Assembly: GCA_900554835.1 (NCBI GenBank)
Contig: USJD01000027.1
Span: forward strand, 1-25,776
DNA length: 25,776 nt
Reading direction: 5' to 3'
From: an uncultured Prevotella sp.
GTDB lineage: Bacteria > Bacteroidota > Bacteroidia > Bacteroidales > Bacteroidaceae
Of the stretch, positions 7,511-15,363 are shown in pieces. Each line of letters starts with the position of its first letter. The stretch's first letter is position 1. Below the pieces are notes generated by a model that saw only the letters and a program-made list of their open reading frames with translations, made no database searches and had not been told where the DNA came from. A program made the translations under genes and the position numbers.

Positions 7511-10500
7511 TTAGAATGTAACGTTAATACCACCTACGAAGGTGCGGCTCTTTGGATAAGCTGCATAATCGATACCTGGTGTCATTGGGTTCTTCTTAGA
7601 ACTTGTATCAACCTCTGGATCGTAGCCTGAGTAGTTAGTGAAGCAAAGCAGGTTGTAACCTGTGAAGTAGATGCGTACGTTCTGCATATAGCACTTGTTT
7701 ACCCACTTCTTTGGCAAGGTGTAACCCACTGTTACGTTCTGCAGACGCAAGAATGATGCATCTTCTACAGCATAGCTGATGAGCTGCATGGTTGATACGC
7801 CTGCTGGATTGTAGATATTGGCGTTGGCATTAATCTCGTTCAAGCGGTTCATCACGTTCTCTACACCACCATACTCTGCGATGAGGCTAGCTGATGGGCG
7901 GCCGATGTTGTTACCGTTGGCTGGGTCAATCCAGGTATAGCGGTTGCCTACGTTGAAGTCATCCACCAGGTTGTAGTTCTTGGCTGAACCTGCATAGAAT
8001 GAGTTGGCAAGCTTGGTACCGTTCACCAGCTTGTTGCCTAGTGAGTAGTTGAAGAACAGGTTGAAGTCGAAGTTACCAACGTGACCGTCGAAACCGAAAC
8101 CACCCGTTGTGGTAGGTACGGTGTTACCCAGACGCTGCTTTACAGCATCACCGTTTTCGTCAACTTCTACCTTGGCAACGCCTGGATAGAGGTTACCGCC
8201 GAAGAGCTTGTAGCTGTTGTCCTTTACGCCTTCTGCCAGTGCCCAGGTGCCGTTTTCTTTCAATACCAAGTCACCCTTGCCTGTTGAGGCATCAAATACG
8301 GTGTAGAAACCGTTGCTCTTGTAGCCCCAAAGCTCACCGAGGCGACCGCCTTGCTCTACGCGGAAGTCTTCATACTTGGCGATGGTAGAACCACTCCAGT
8401 TAGAACTCTGCCATGGGTTCTCCATGTTCAACTCATCAATCTTGTTCTTGTTATAAGATATGTTGAAGTTGAAGTTCAAGCCGAAGTTCTTCTTGTCCAC
8501 GATTACGGCATTGAGCGCCAACTCAACACCCTTGTTAGAGGTCTTACCGAAGTTCTGGAACTGGTAAGTGTAACCGGTGTTGGAAGGAATAATGCTCTGC
8601 ATCAAGAGATCCTTGGTAGTATTCCAGTAGAAGTCTAATGTACCGCTGAGGCGACCATTGAAGAAACCGTAGTCGATACCGAAGTTACGGGTCACTGTGG
8701 TTTCCCACTTCAAGTCTGGATTATAGAGATATTTACCATGCTCAAGCATCGAAGCTCTGTTCTCATCGAAGAATGGAGCCTTTGATGTGTTGTCTGCCAT
8801 AGAGTAGGTGGTAGTCAACAAACCAGAGTTGATACGGTTGTTACCTGCTGTACCGAAGCTCAGACGGGCCTTCAAGTTAGAAAGCCAGCTGGAAGCACCC
8901 TTCAGGAACTCCTCGTCAGACATACGCCAAGCCAAGGCTGCTGATGGGAAGATACCCCAACGGTTGTCCTTGCCGAACTTGCTTGAACCATCGGCACGAA
9001 GCGTAAATGTTGCTAAATACTTGTCGTTGAGCGTATAGTTGATTCGGCCGAAGTAAGAGAGAATGTTCTCCTCTGCCTTGATATTACCCTCGTTTGGAAG
9101 AGCTTTACCTGCTGCTGTGTTTGCCAATACCTCGTTCAATGTGAATGAAGTAGGGAAGGCTACAGAAGTGTTGGTGCGGGTTACGTCCTGGCTGCTGCTC
9201 CACTCCTGACCTACCAATACATTGATGTGGTCACGACCATGGAAAAGCTTCTTGTTGTCGTAAGTCAATGTATTTGCGTTACGCCAGTTCTTGTTCTCCA
9301 AGCGTACGAACTGTGCCTGTGGCTGACCGTTGTAACCATACTTAGAGTTGGTAGTTGCATTAGAACCCCAAACCTGGTCGGTATTGTTATACTTCCAGCC
9401 ATAGCCGAACTCAGAACGGAATGTGATATTTTTGAATGGCTTCCAGTTTAAGCCAACGTTGTAGTTTTGCTGGAAACGCTCCTGATACTTATAGGTATCG
9501 GTGATACGCTCTGTTGGGTTACGGCGTGTAGATGTGCTGTTCTCCTCATCATCGTCTGATGTACCAGAGAGAGGCTCTACCGGGTTCCATCTTACGGTGT
9601 TGGCAACAACTGAGTTTGCTGCACTCGACTCGTTGGTATCTGCACCACCATTCAAGCCATCCAGCTTGGTGAATGCCATACGTCCATTGAAGTCGAGAGA
9701 CAACCACTTGTTCAGGTTGGCATTGATCTTGGCGTTTACATTGTTCTTGGCGTAGCCAGAACCCTGCATGATGCTCTTCTCGTCGTTGTGAGAGAAACCG
9801 ATGTTGTACTTGATATCCTTGGTACCACCGCTTACGTTCACGTTATACTGTTTCTGGTTACCTGTACGGCCGAATACCTCATCCTGATAGTCACGTCCTT
9901 CGATAGACTTCCAGATGTCGAGATCGTTGTAGTTACCATAGTCAGTGCTACCCAACTCATACTGATAGTATGCATAGTCGTATGGAGACATAGTCTTCAC
10001 CAACTTAGAAACCTTCTTGTAGCCGAGAGAAGCATTGAAGTTTACCTGAGTCTTACCCTCAGAACCGCTCTTGGTTGTAACGATGATAACACCATTGGCA
10101 CCACGAGCACCATAGATGGCTGTAGAAGAAGCATCCTTCAATACGTCGATGCTCTGGATTTCGCTTGGAGCGATGTCGCTGATAGAGCTTACAGGGAAAC
10201 CATCTACGATGTAGAGAGGAGAGTTGTCCTGTGAAAGAGAACCACCACCACGCACGCGAATCTTCACGTCAGCATCTGGTGAACCCTCGGTGGTGGTGAT
10301 GTTCACACCCGCCATCTTACCGGTCATCGCCTCGCTCACGTTAGATACAGGAATGTTGGCAATCTGCTTATCGCTGATAGAAGAAACAGAACCTGTAAGG
10401 TCCTTCTTTCTAACAGTACCATAGCCGATAACGACTACGTCATTCAAGCTGTTTGCTTCGTCTTCAAGTTTTACAGTAATGTTAGTTTTACCTGCAACGT

Positions 10501-10759
10501 TCACTTCCTTAGATTTCATACCGATGTAAGTAATCTTCAGTTTGTTACCTTTGCCTTTCAAGTTTACGGTGAAATTACCATCAATGTCAGTCACGCCACC
10601 ATTACCTGCTACACCTACCTCCATGACAGATGCGCCGATAATAGGCTCGCCCGTATTGTCAGTAACAACGCCCTTAACGGTCTGCGCTGAGATGCTCGTT
10701 ACACAGAACATCAATGCACCTGCTAACGCAATTTTCTTTTTGTTTGAATTACCAGACAT
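7511..10759 (-). CDS. SusC/RagA-family TonB-dependent outer-membrane transporter
   Basis: This 1082-residue protein has a signal peptide ending at SISA|Q (about residue 25). A carboxypeptidase-regulatory-like domain (VKGVVTDNTGEPIIGASV ... TDIDGNFTV) covers about 28-105. The SusC hallmark LNDVVVIGYGTVRKKDLTGSV follows, then the plug with the RAGB-type segment APSEIQSIDVLKDASSTAIYG, and a 22-strand type barrel ending in Phe. It imports oligosaccharides bound by the SusD lid, powered by TonB. It is the first gene of the three-gene operon, with a short leader of about 40 nt behind a near-perfect promoter and the dyad site. Length is normal for the family. Confidence 0.96.
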   Translation of the reverse strand: MSGNSNKKKIALAGALMFCVTSISAQTVKGVVTDNTGEPIIGASVMEVGVAGNGGVTDIDGNFTVNLKGKGNKLKITYIGMKSKEVNVAGKTNITVKLEDEANSLNDVVVIGYGTVRKKDLTGSVSSISDKQIANIPVSNVSEAMTGKMAGVNITTTEGSPDADVKIRVRGGGSLSQDNSPLYIVDGFPVSSISDIAPSEIQSIDVLKDASSTAIYGARGANGVIIVTTKSGSEGKTQVNFNASLGYKKVSKLVKTMSPYDYAYYQYELGSTDYGNYNDLDIWKSIEGRDYQDEVFGRTGNQKQYNVNVSGGTKDIKYNIGFSHNDEKSIMQGSGYAKNNVNAKINANLNKWLSLDFNGRMAFTKLDGLNGGADTNESSAANSVVANTVRWNPVEPLSGTSDDDEENSTSTRRNPTERITDTYKYQERFQQNYNVGLNWKPFKNITFRSEFGYGWKYNNTDQVWGSNATTNSKYGYNGQPQAQFVRLENKNWRNANTLTYDNKKLFHGRDHINVLVGQEWSSSQDVTRTNTSVAFPTSFTLNEVLANTAAGKALPNEGNIKAEENILSYFGRINYTLNDKYLATFTLRADGSSKFGKDNRWGIFPSAALAWRMSDEEFLKGASSWLSNLKARLSFGTAGNNRINSGLLTTTYSMADNTSKAPFFDENRASMLEHGKYLYNPDLKWETTVTRNFGIDYGFFNGRLSGTLDFYWNTTKDLLMQSIIPSNTGYTYQFQNFGKTSNKGVELALNAVIVDKKNFGLNFNFNISYNKNKIDELNMENPWQSSNWSGSTIAKYEDFRVEQGGRLGELWGYKSNGFYTVFDASTGKGDLVLKENGTWALAEGVKDNSYKLFGGNLYPGVAKVEVDENGDAVKQRLGNTVPTTTGGFGFDGHVGNFDFNLFFNYSLGNKLVNGTKLANSFYAGSAKNYNLVDDFNVGNRYTWIDPANGNNIGRPSASLIAEYGGVENVMNRLNEINANANIYNPAGVSTMQLISYAVEDASFLRLQNVTVGYTLPKKWVNKCYMQNVRIYFTGYNLLCFTNYSGYDPEVDTSSKKNPMTPGIDYAAYPKSRTFVGGINVTF

Positions 10760-10803
10760 ACATTTATTTTGGTTAGATTAGTGAAATATTGTATAATTCT
10801 GTG

Positions 10804-10833
10804 CAAATATACGAATATTAGTTTATCTGACAA
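10804..10833 (-). promoter_or_regulatory. Promoter of the susC operon
   Basis: The -7 element TATATTTG lies at 10804-10811 and the -33 TTG at 10831-10833 with a 19-nt spacer, on the minus strand. This is a textbook Bacteroidota promoter and places the transcript start near 10800. Confidence 0.8.
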
Positions 10834-10854
10834 TACATTTTAATAAAAAAAATA

Positions 10855-10870
10855 ACGTAAACGTTTGCAA
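10855..10870 (-). promoter_or_regulatory. Dyad operator of the susC operon
   Basis: On the minus strand the site reads TTGCAAACGTTTACGT, with an 8-bp perfect core AAACGTTT. Its centre (10862.5) lies 55 bp upstream of the -7 centre (10807.5). It matches the sites at 2668-2683 and 14375-14390. Confidence 0.72.
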
Positions 10871-10915
10871 AATTCTCCCCCAAATAACGTTTCTGTGTAT
10901 TGTGTCAGTTAACAC

Positions 10916-10971
10916 AAAAATCCCCCACAAGAGGACATCGAACTTCTTTCGATGTCCTCTTGTGGGGGATT
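10916..10971 (-). terminator. Very long intrinsic terminator after the methylesterase gene
   Basis: A perfect 24-bp inverted repeat (10919-10942 and 10948-10971) with a 5-nt loop is followed on the minus strand by TTTTT. It lies about 45 bp past the methylesterase stop codon and shields the susC promoter region from upstream transcription. The stem is unusually long and free of mismatches. Confidence 0.88.
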
Positions 10972-11015
10972 AACTATGATTTTCGTTGCTTCAATGCAAC
11001 ATCTTCCAATTTAGC

Positions 11016-14000
11016 TTACTTGATGATAATCTTGCTTGTCTTCTTGCTACCGTCAGACATGGTCTTTACGACGATGTTGATACCTTTCTGGAGGTTAGAG
11101 AGTTGAGTGCCATCAGCTGCAAAGATTGCTGTCTTGATGACTGTTGCTGCTGTTGTCATGGTGCTATTGATTCCTGTACTAACAGTGCCGTTTGCAGTAC
11201 CGAAGCCACCCATACCATTTGCTGCACGAACTGTGAAGGATGCTTTATCATCATTTACAATCAATGAATTCTCTGTAGTCAACGTATAGAATTTGCCATC
11301 TTTTGCTACGAGATACATTTTTGCATCACCTGTCCATGAAAGCTTGCCGTTGCCCAATGTTGCCGCTGTGGCTGTGGTCTGAGAAGCGAGGTCGGCTGGC
11401 TTCCAGTTGGTAAATACCTTGTCGAGGCTGAACTCGGCTGCTTTCTCTGCAGTGATGATGGTGTTGTACTCGCTTACTTCCTTATCCTTGGTAAACTTCA
11501 CGATGTTCTCGGCTGGAGAAATCACCTTACCATCTTCATCAAGAGTGTTGTACTCGAAGAAGTTCTTGGCAACTACGTTCATACCACCTGTTGTCCAGCG
11601 GGTAGAAGCTATCTTGGCTGCCGCATTCTTGTCGAGGATGGTGTTGAGGAATGCACAGTTGGCTGTACCGCCCCAAGAGCGACCGAAAGTAAAGCTGTCT
11701 GTAGCAGAACCTACAATCTTGCAGCCGTCGAATACGTAACCATACTTGGTGCCGTCTGTATAAGAGGCTGTAATGTATGAACCTTTACCTGGTTCCAATG
11801 TAAGTGTACACTTGTTGAAGAATGCATCACCACCGCCGCAGATGAAGTCTACGATTCCGTGGATATCTGAATCTTCGAAGTAGTACTGACCCTTATTATT
11901 GTTGCTGTAGTAAGTGTCCTGATAAGAAAGCATCTTCACATTCTTGCAGATGGTCTGTGTACCCTTGTCCTGGAGGCAGACTGCACGACCGGTACTGTTG
12001 TTGAATGGATAAGCATTCTTCAGTGTGAGGTCCTGCATGTAGAGACCTGTACTTGTATTATACAATGTTGCAGTTACGCCGATACCTTCAACCTCTGGCT
12101 TGTTGACGATGATGGTGTTGTCCATGCTCTCACCGATAATGGAAATGTTGTTTCCGCTGATGTTGGTGAGACACTTGTCGCCCAAATCGTATGTTCCGTT
12201 TGGCAAGAAGATGTACGAACGGGCAGCATCTGCTGCTGCATTAGCTGCATTTACTACTTCGAGTGTTGTCAGGAAGCTGTTGGTATCGCCAGCCTTTACT
12301 GTGTACCAGTTGCCATCTTGAGCATAGGCTGGTTCTGTCATGTTTACGATGCTGAGACCGTGGAGGTAAGCAGTAGCTGCGAATGTAAGTGTGTACTCGC
12401 CACTTTCTGTAGAGTTGTTCTGCAGGATTGCGCTGAAACCATCCTTGCTTGCCTTGGCATCTACGCTTGCAATCATATTACCTTTAGGGTCTGTCAATGT
12501 GATGTTGCCTGTGGTTGAAAAATTGCAGAGAGTTAGTTTGATGTAACCTTTTCCACCCATCAAGATTTTAATCTTGTCGCCTGCAGAGAAAGACCAACCA
12601 TGTGTGGTGTCGTGCCATTTGCCGTTGCCCTCAACACAGAAAGCCTCATGGTCGTCTGCACAGAAACCTTCTTTCTGAAGATTGAAGTCGTAGCGAGCTG
12701 TTGTATTGGCCGTTTCGATGTCAGTAACGACTGCATAGAGTTTTGCATCTGATGTGAAGGCAGATGATGTAGTGTATTTCTTTTCATCCTGTTCCTGTGA
12801 AGGTGCCCAACCGCGGAATTTCTTTCCGTCAGCTACGGTTACCTTTTCTTCTGCCTCTTGATTGAAAGAACCGATTATAGCATCCTGCTCAACCTTTTGG
12901 GTGCCGATAACAGTAGTTCCGTCTATATTATAATAGGTGAGAGTGAAGTCTGGCTTGAATGCTACGGTCAGCTCGTATGTTGCTTCATCACCATTTGCTT
13001 CTACCACGATAGTCACTACAGTCTTCTGGTCGTTGCCCTCGCCTGTAGTAGTATAAGTTGTACTCTTGATAGTTCCGTTGTCTGCTGTGATGTCTGTAAG
13101 AGGATTGCTCTCGCTGATGAGTGTTGCCTTCTTTGAGATAAGGAGGGTTGCCAATTGTTTACCGGTAGCATCTTCATTGAAGATGTCAACAGCCTGATAT
13201 TTTTCTCCGTTGAGGCTGAAGCTTCCGAGCATAGGCGATTTGCTCATATCTACGTTGCCATAGATAGCGAGGTCGGTAACGTAAGCGTTCTGGCCGAGGT
13301 TGAAGTTCTCGAATTTAATCTGACAGTTGGTGCGGTTTACATCGAGAGTCAGGTCTTCGCCCTTGGCATTTACGATAGCTACGTTGTGGATTGCTACCCA
13401 GTCTGCATCGCCATCGCCCTTTACAGATACCTTGATACCACGCTTGCCGCCGGTAGCCGCCTGGTGGAGGGTAATCTTGGTGATGCTAGCCAATGGAGAT
13501 GTTACTACGCTAGGTTCTGCAGCCTTGTATTCGCCGGTGTATTTGGCAGTCTGCATGAAACCGGTAATTTCTGGGAACTTAGCGTTGGTACCTGCTGGGT
13601 AAACGCCCACGCCATTGAATGTAAAGCTGAGTTTCTCCTTGCTGTAGAGGGTCTTCACCTTTACCACCTCGTCGGTAGCCTTGGCACGGTCGATGGCCTC
13701 CCAGTTGGTGAAATCGGTAGAGTAGAGAGCCTTTTCTTGGATGGAACTTACGTGCACTACTTTAACCTGATAGAGGTAGCAGCCACCAGTGGCTATTACT
13801 TCAACATAGCCTTGAGCTACTTCTGCAGAAGTGGCTTTGTGGTTTGTGACATCTGCTGTCGCTGCAACACCACCAATAGTATAATTGTGATAGTTAGGAT
13901 AACTTGTTACAGTAACTACATCTTTGGCAGACTTCACAGGAATCTGAAGTTTTGTGCCTGTATTAAACTGGGCATCGCTTGTTCTTCCTTTTAGTTTGCC

Positions 14001-14204
14001 GGTTGTTGCATCAATGTGCATAGTGATGCCCTCAACTGTTGAATTTACATCACCAGTTGTGCCTTGAAAATTAGTTGCGGTATTGATACCTTCAGGCAAA
14101 TTTTTCTGAAAGTCCCATATCGCAGTAACATCTTGTGCTTTTGCAATGCATGCAAAGACAAGTAACAGACTAAGCAGTCCGAATCTCAGTAGATTTCTTT
14201 TCAT
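11016..14204 (-). CDS. Secreted pectin methylesterase (CE8) with a long N-terminal extension
   Basis: This 1062-residue protein has a signal peptide at about 1-23 (IAKA|Q). The CE8 pectinesterase beta-helix is at about 640-950, with QD at 762-763 (QDTYYSN), the catalytic Asp D786 in GIVDFICGG (usually DFIFG), and R842/W844 in FGRSWGG (usually LGRPW). It removes methyl esters from homogalacturonan, which prepares the chain for lyase and hydrolase. The first 630 or so residues are extra. They contain beta-sandwich-like regions and, at about 420-500, an InlB/Listeria-Bacteroides-type repeat (TLTYYNIDGTTVIG ... FRGWAPS). The tail ends with a sorting-like segment (GTQLSNLQKGINIVV ... KTSKIIIK). 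Typical CE8 enzymes are 300-400 residues, so this one is very large. It is monocistronic and divergent from the 225-aa gene. Confidence 0.93.
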   Translation of the reverse strand: MKRNLLRFGLLSLLLVFACIAKAQDVTAIWDFQKNLPEGINTATNFQGTTGDVNSTVEGITMHIDATTGKLKGRTSDAQFNTGTKLQIPVKSAKDVVTVTSYPNYHNYTIGGVAATADVTNHKATSAEVAQGYVEVIATGGCYLYQVKVVHVSSIQEKALYSTDFTNWEAIDRAKATDEVVKVKTLYSKEKLSFTFNGVGVYPAGTNAKFPEITGFMQTAKYTGEYKAAEPSVVTSPLASITKITLHQAATGGKRGIKVSVKGDGDADWVAIHNVAIVNAKGEDLTLDVNRTNCQIKFENFNLGQNAYVTDLAIYGNVDMSKSPMLGSFSLNGEKYQAVDIFNEDATGKQLATLLISKKATLISESNPLTDITADNGTIKSTTYTTTGEGNDQKTVVTIVVEANGDEATYELTVAFKPDFTLTYYNIDGTTVIGTQKVEQDAIIGSFNQEAEEKVTVADGKKFRGWAPSQEQDEKKYTTSSAFTSDAKLYAVVTDIETANTTARYDFNLQKEGFCADDHEAFCVEGNGKWHDTTHGWSFSAGDKIKILMGGKGYIKLTLCNFSTTGNITLTDPKGNMIASVDAKASKDGFSAILQNNSTESGEYTLTFAATAYLHGLSIVNMTEPAYAQDGNWYTVKAGDTNSFLTTLEVVNAANAAADAARSYIFLPNGTYDLGDKCLTNISGNNISIIGESMDNTIIVNKPEVEGIGVTATLYNTSTGLYMQDLTLKNAYPFNNSTGRAVCLQDKGTQTICKNVKMLSYQDTYYSNNNKGQYYFEDSDIHGIVDFICGGGDAFFNKCTLTLEPGKGSYITASYTDGTKYGYVFDGCKIVGSATDSFTFGRSWGGTANCAFLNTILDKNAAAKIASTRWTTGGMNVVAKNFFEYNTLDEDGKVISPAENIVKFTKDKEVSEYNTIITAEKAAEFSLDKVFTNWKPADLASQTTATAATLGNGKLSWTGDAKMYLVAKDGKFYTLTTENSLIVNDDKASFTVRAANGMGGFGTANGTVSTGINSTMTTAATVIKTAIFAADGTQLSNLQKGINIVVKTMSDGSKKTSKIIIK

Positions 14205-14323
14205 TGTTTGTTACTTTTAGGTTTAAATTTATAATATTTTATATTTATTTTTGTATAGTTTTACTTGTTTGTTTCAAGTATGATGAATCCACTGCGATTT
14301 GTTGCCTAAATAGATTCACGTGG

Positions 14324-14331
14324 CAAAAATA
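14324..14331 (-). promoter_or_regulatory. Promoter -7 element of the methylesterase gene
   Basis: TATTTTTG on the minus strand matches TAnnTTTG. No clear -33 TTG is present at the usual distance, again compatible with activator dependence. Confidence 0.6.
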
Positions 14332-14374
14332 CAATAAATATCTGTAATATGTATGTAAGATGCCGGTGAAATGC

Positions 14375-14390
14375 ACGTAATCGTTTGCGT
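14375..14390. promoter_or_regulatory. Shared dyad operator for two divergent promoters
   Basis: The plus strand reads ACGTAATCGTTTGCGT. The centre (14382.5) lies 55 bp from the -7 centre of the methylesterase promoter (14327.5) and 55 bp from that of the 225-aa gene (14437.5). One symmetric site could therefore serve both promoters in the same geometry. Confidence 0.72.
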
Positions 14391-14433
14391 GAGATTTCTC
14401 TACTTTTCTGTTCTATTTTATCAGATAATGTGT

Positions 14434-14441
14434 TACTTTTG
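14434..14441 (+). promoter_or_regulatory. Promoter -7 element of the 225-aa secreted protein gene
   Basis: TACTTTTG matches TAnnTTTG. No exact -33 TTG lies 19-20 nt upstream. The leader is about 70 nt. Confidence 0.62.
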
Positions 14442-14512
14442 CAAACGAAAATAAGCTAATAACTTAAATTTTCAAACAAATTACAGATTAATAAACTTAA
14501 AACGTAACAATT

Positions 14513-15190
14513 ATGAAGAAATTCTTTACTCTTATTGCAGCTGTCGCTATGGCAGCAAGTATGAACGCTCAGACTTTGTCGTTTGATACAGATTATGCAG
14601 CTGGTTCAGTGCCTGCAACTTTTTCTACTAAAGGTTTGGTGCTGACAACTGTTGATACTGCTGGTAAACTTGTTGTAGATGCGAATTCTGCTTATTTTGG
14701 TACAGCGGATTCTTATGTAAAATTTGCGAAGAGATTGAAGAGTGGAGGTAAGTCTTCATCTAACAATAATTTGACTCTTACTTTGCCTTCAGATGGTACT
14801 CTTAAGGTATATGCTCGTACAGGTAAAACTTCTGCTACAGACCGTAATGTTATATTGACACAGAATGATGCAGAATTGGCTAATAAAATAATCTTGGAGT
14901 CTGAGGCTGTTTCTGTTAACATGATGGTTGATGGAGAAGAGGTAGCTAAGAAAGTTTATCCTGCTGTCTCTGTTGCAGTAAAAGCGGGTGATGTGTCTAT
15001 CACTTATCCAATAGGTAGTATCAATTTCTATGGTTTTGAATTCGTGGCTGCTGGCACTACTGGTATTTCTGATATCCAAGCTTCAAAGTCTTCTAAGGAT
15101 GGCGCAACATTCAATCTCTTAGGTCAGAAAGTTGCAAATGATGCTAAGGGTATTGTTATCAAGAATGGTAAAAAGTTCATTAATAAATAA
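14513..15190 (+). CDS. Secreted protein of unknown function, pectin-locus associated
   Basis: This 225-residue protein has a clear signal peptide (cut near SMNA|Q, residue 20). I do not recognise an enzymatic family. The mature part is one beta-rich domain of about 160 residues (LSFDTDYAAGSV ... INFYGFEFVAAG), built like the small beta-sandwich modules attached to Prevotella pectinases, including the extra module of the GH28 protein at 564-2588. It ends in the shared tail (ATFNLLGQKV ... KGIVIKNGKKFINK). It is the only plus-strand gene in the pectin locus and shares the dyad operator with the methylesterase. A pectin-binding or accessory role is a reasonable guess; nothing catalytic is visible. 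Confidence 0.82.
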   Translation: MKKFFTLIAAVAMAASMNAQTLSFDTDYAAGSVPATFSTKGLVLTTVDTAGKLVVDANSAYFGTADSYVKFAKRLKSGGKSSSNNNLTLTLPSDGTLKVYARTGKTSATDRNVILTQNDAELANKIILESEAVSVNMMVDGEEVAKKVYPAVSVAVKAGDVSITYPIGSINFYGFEFVAAGTTGISDIQASKSSKDGATFNLLGQKVANDAKGIVIKNGKKFINK

Positions 15191-15247
15191 TTTCCTTTTG
15201 AAAGCGTAAAAAGGTTAGTCATAGGTTTAAGGATATAGTTTAGTTAC

Positions 15248-15280
15248 CCCCTGTCGGCAATATGCTGGCAGGGGATTTTT
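15248..15280 (+). terminator. Intrinsic terminator of the 225-aa gene
   Basis: The stem CCCCTGTCGGCA / TGCTGGCAGGGG (12 bp with two G-U pairs, loop ATA) is followed by ATTTTTATTTG on the plus strand. Confidence 0.85.
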
Positions 15281-15335
15281 ATTTGTTTTATCTTGCGATA
15301 TAATCTATCTTTTTCTATGATATGGTATGGTTCCG

Positions 15336-15363
15336 ACAAGGTTATCCTATTTGATAACCTTGT
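15336..15363 (-). other. Perfect hairpin spanning the pectate lyase stop codon
   Basis: ACAAGGTTATC and GATAACCTTGT form an 11-bp perfect inverted repeat with a 6-nt loop that contains the TAG stop codon of the lyase (15347-15349). No T run follows on either strand, so a normal intrinsic terminator is unlikely; it may protect the mRNA 3' end. Confidence 0.5.

Larger units (their letters stand above)
14205..14512. other. Divergent regulatory region between the methylesterase and the 225-aa gene
   Basis: This 308-bp stretch has no coding potential. It holds two back-to-back promoters (-7 at 14324-14331 minus and 14434-14441 plus) and one dyad centred exactly halfway between them. Leaders are about 115 nt (methylesterase) and 70 nt (225-aa gene). 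A further half-site, GCAAACG, overlaps the downstream edge of the plus-strand -7 element at 14441-14447. Confidence 0.7.

Noticed and set aside
13155..13994. 279-aa plus-strand open frame inside the methylesterase gene
   Set aside because: It is the antisense of a well-supported signal-peptide/CE8 protein, has no recognisable domain and arises from codon bias of the real gene.
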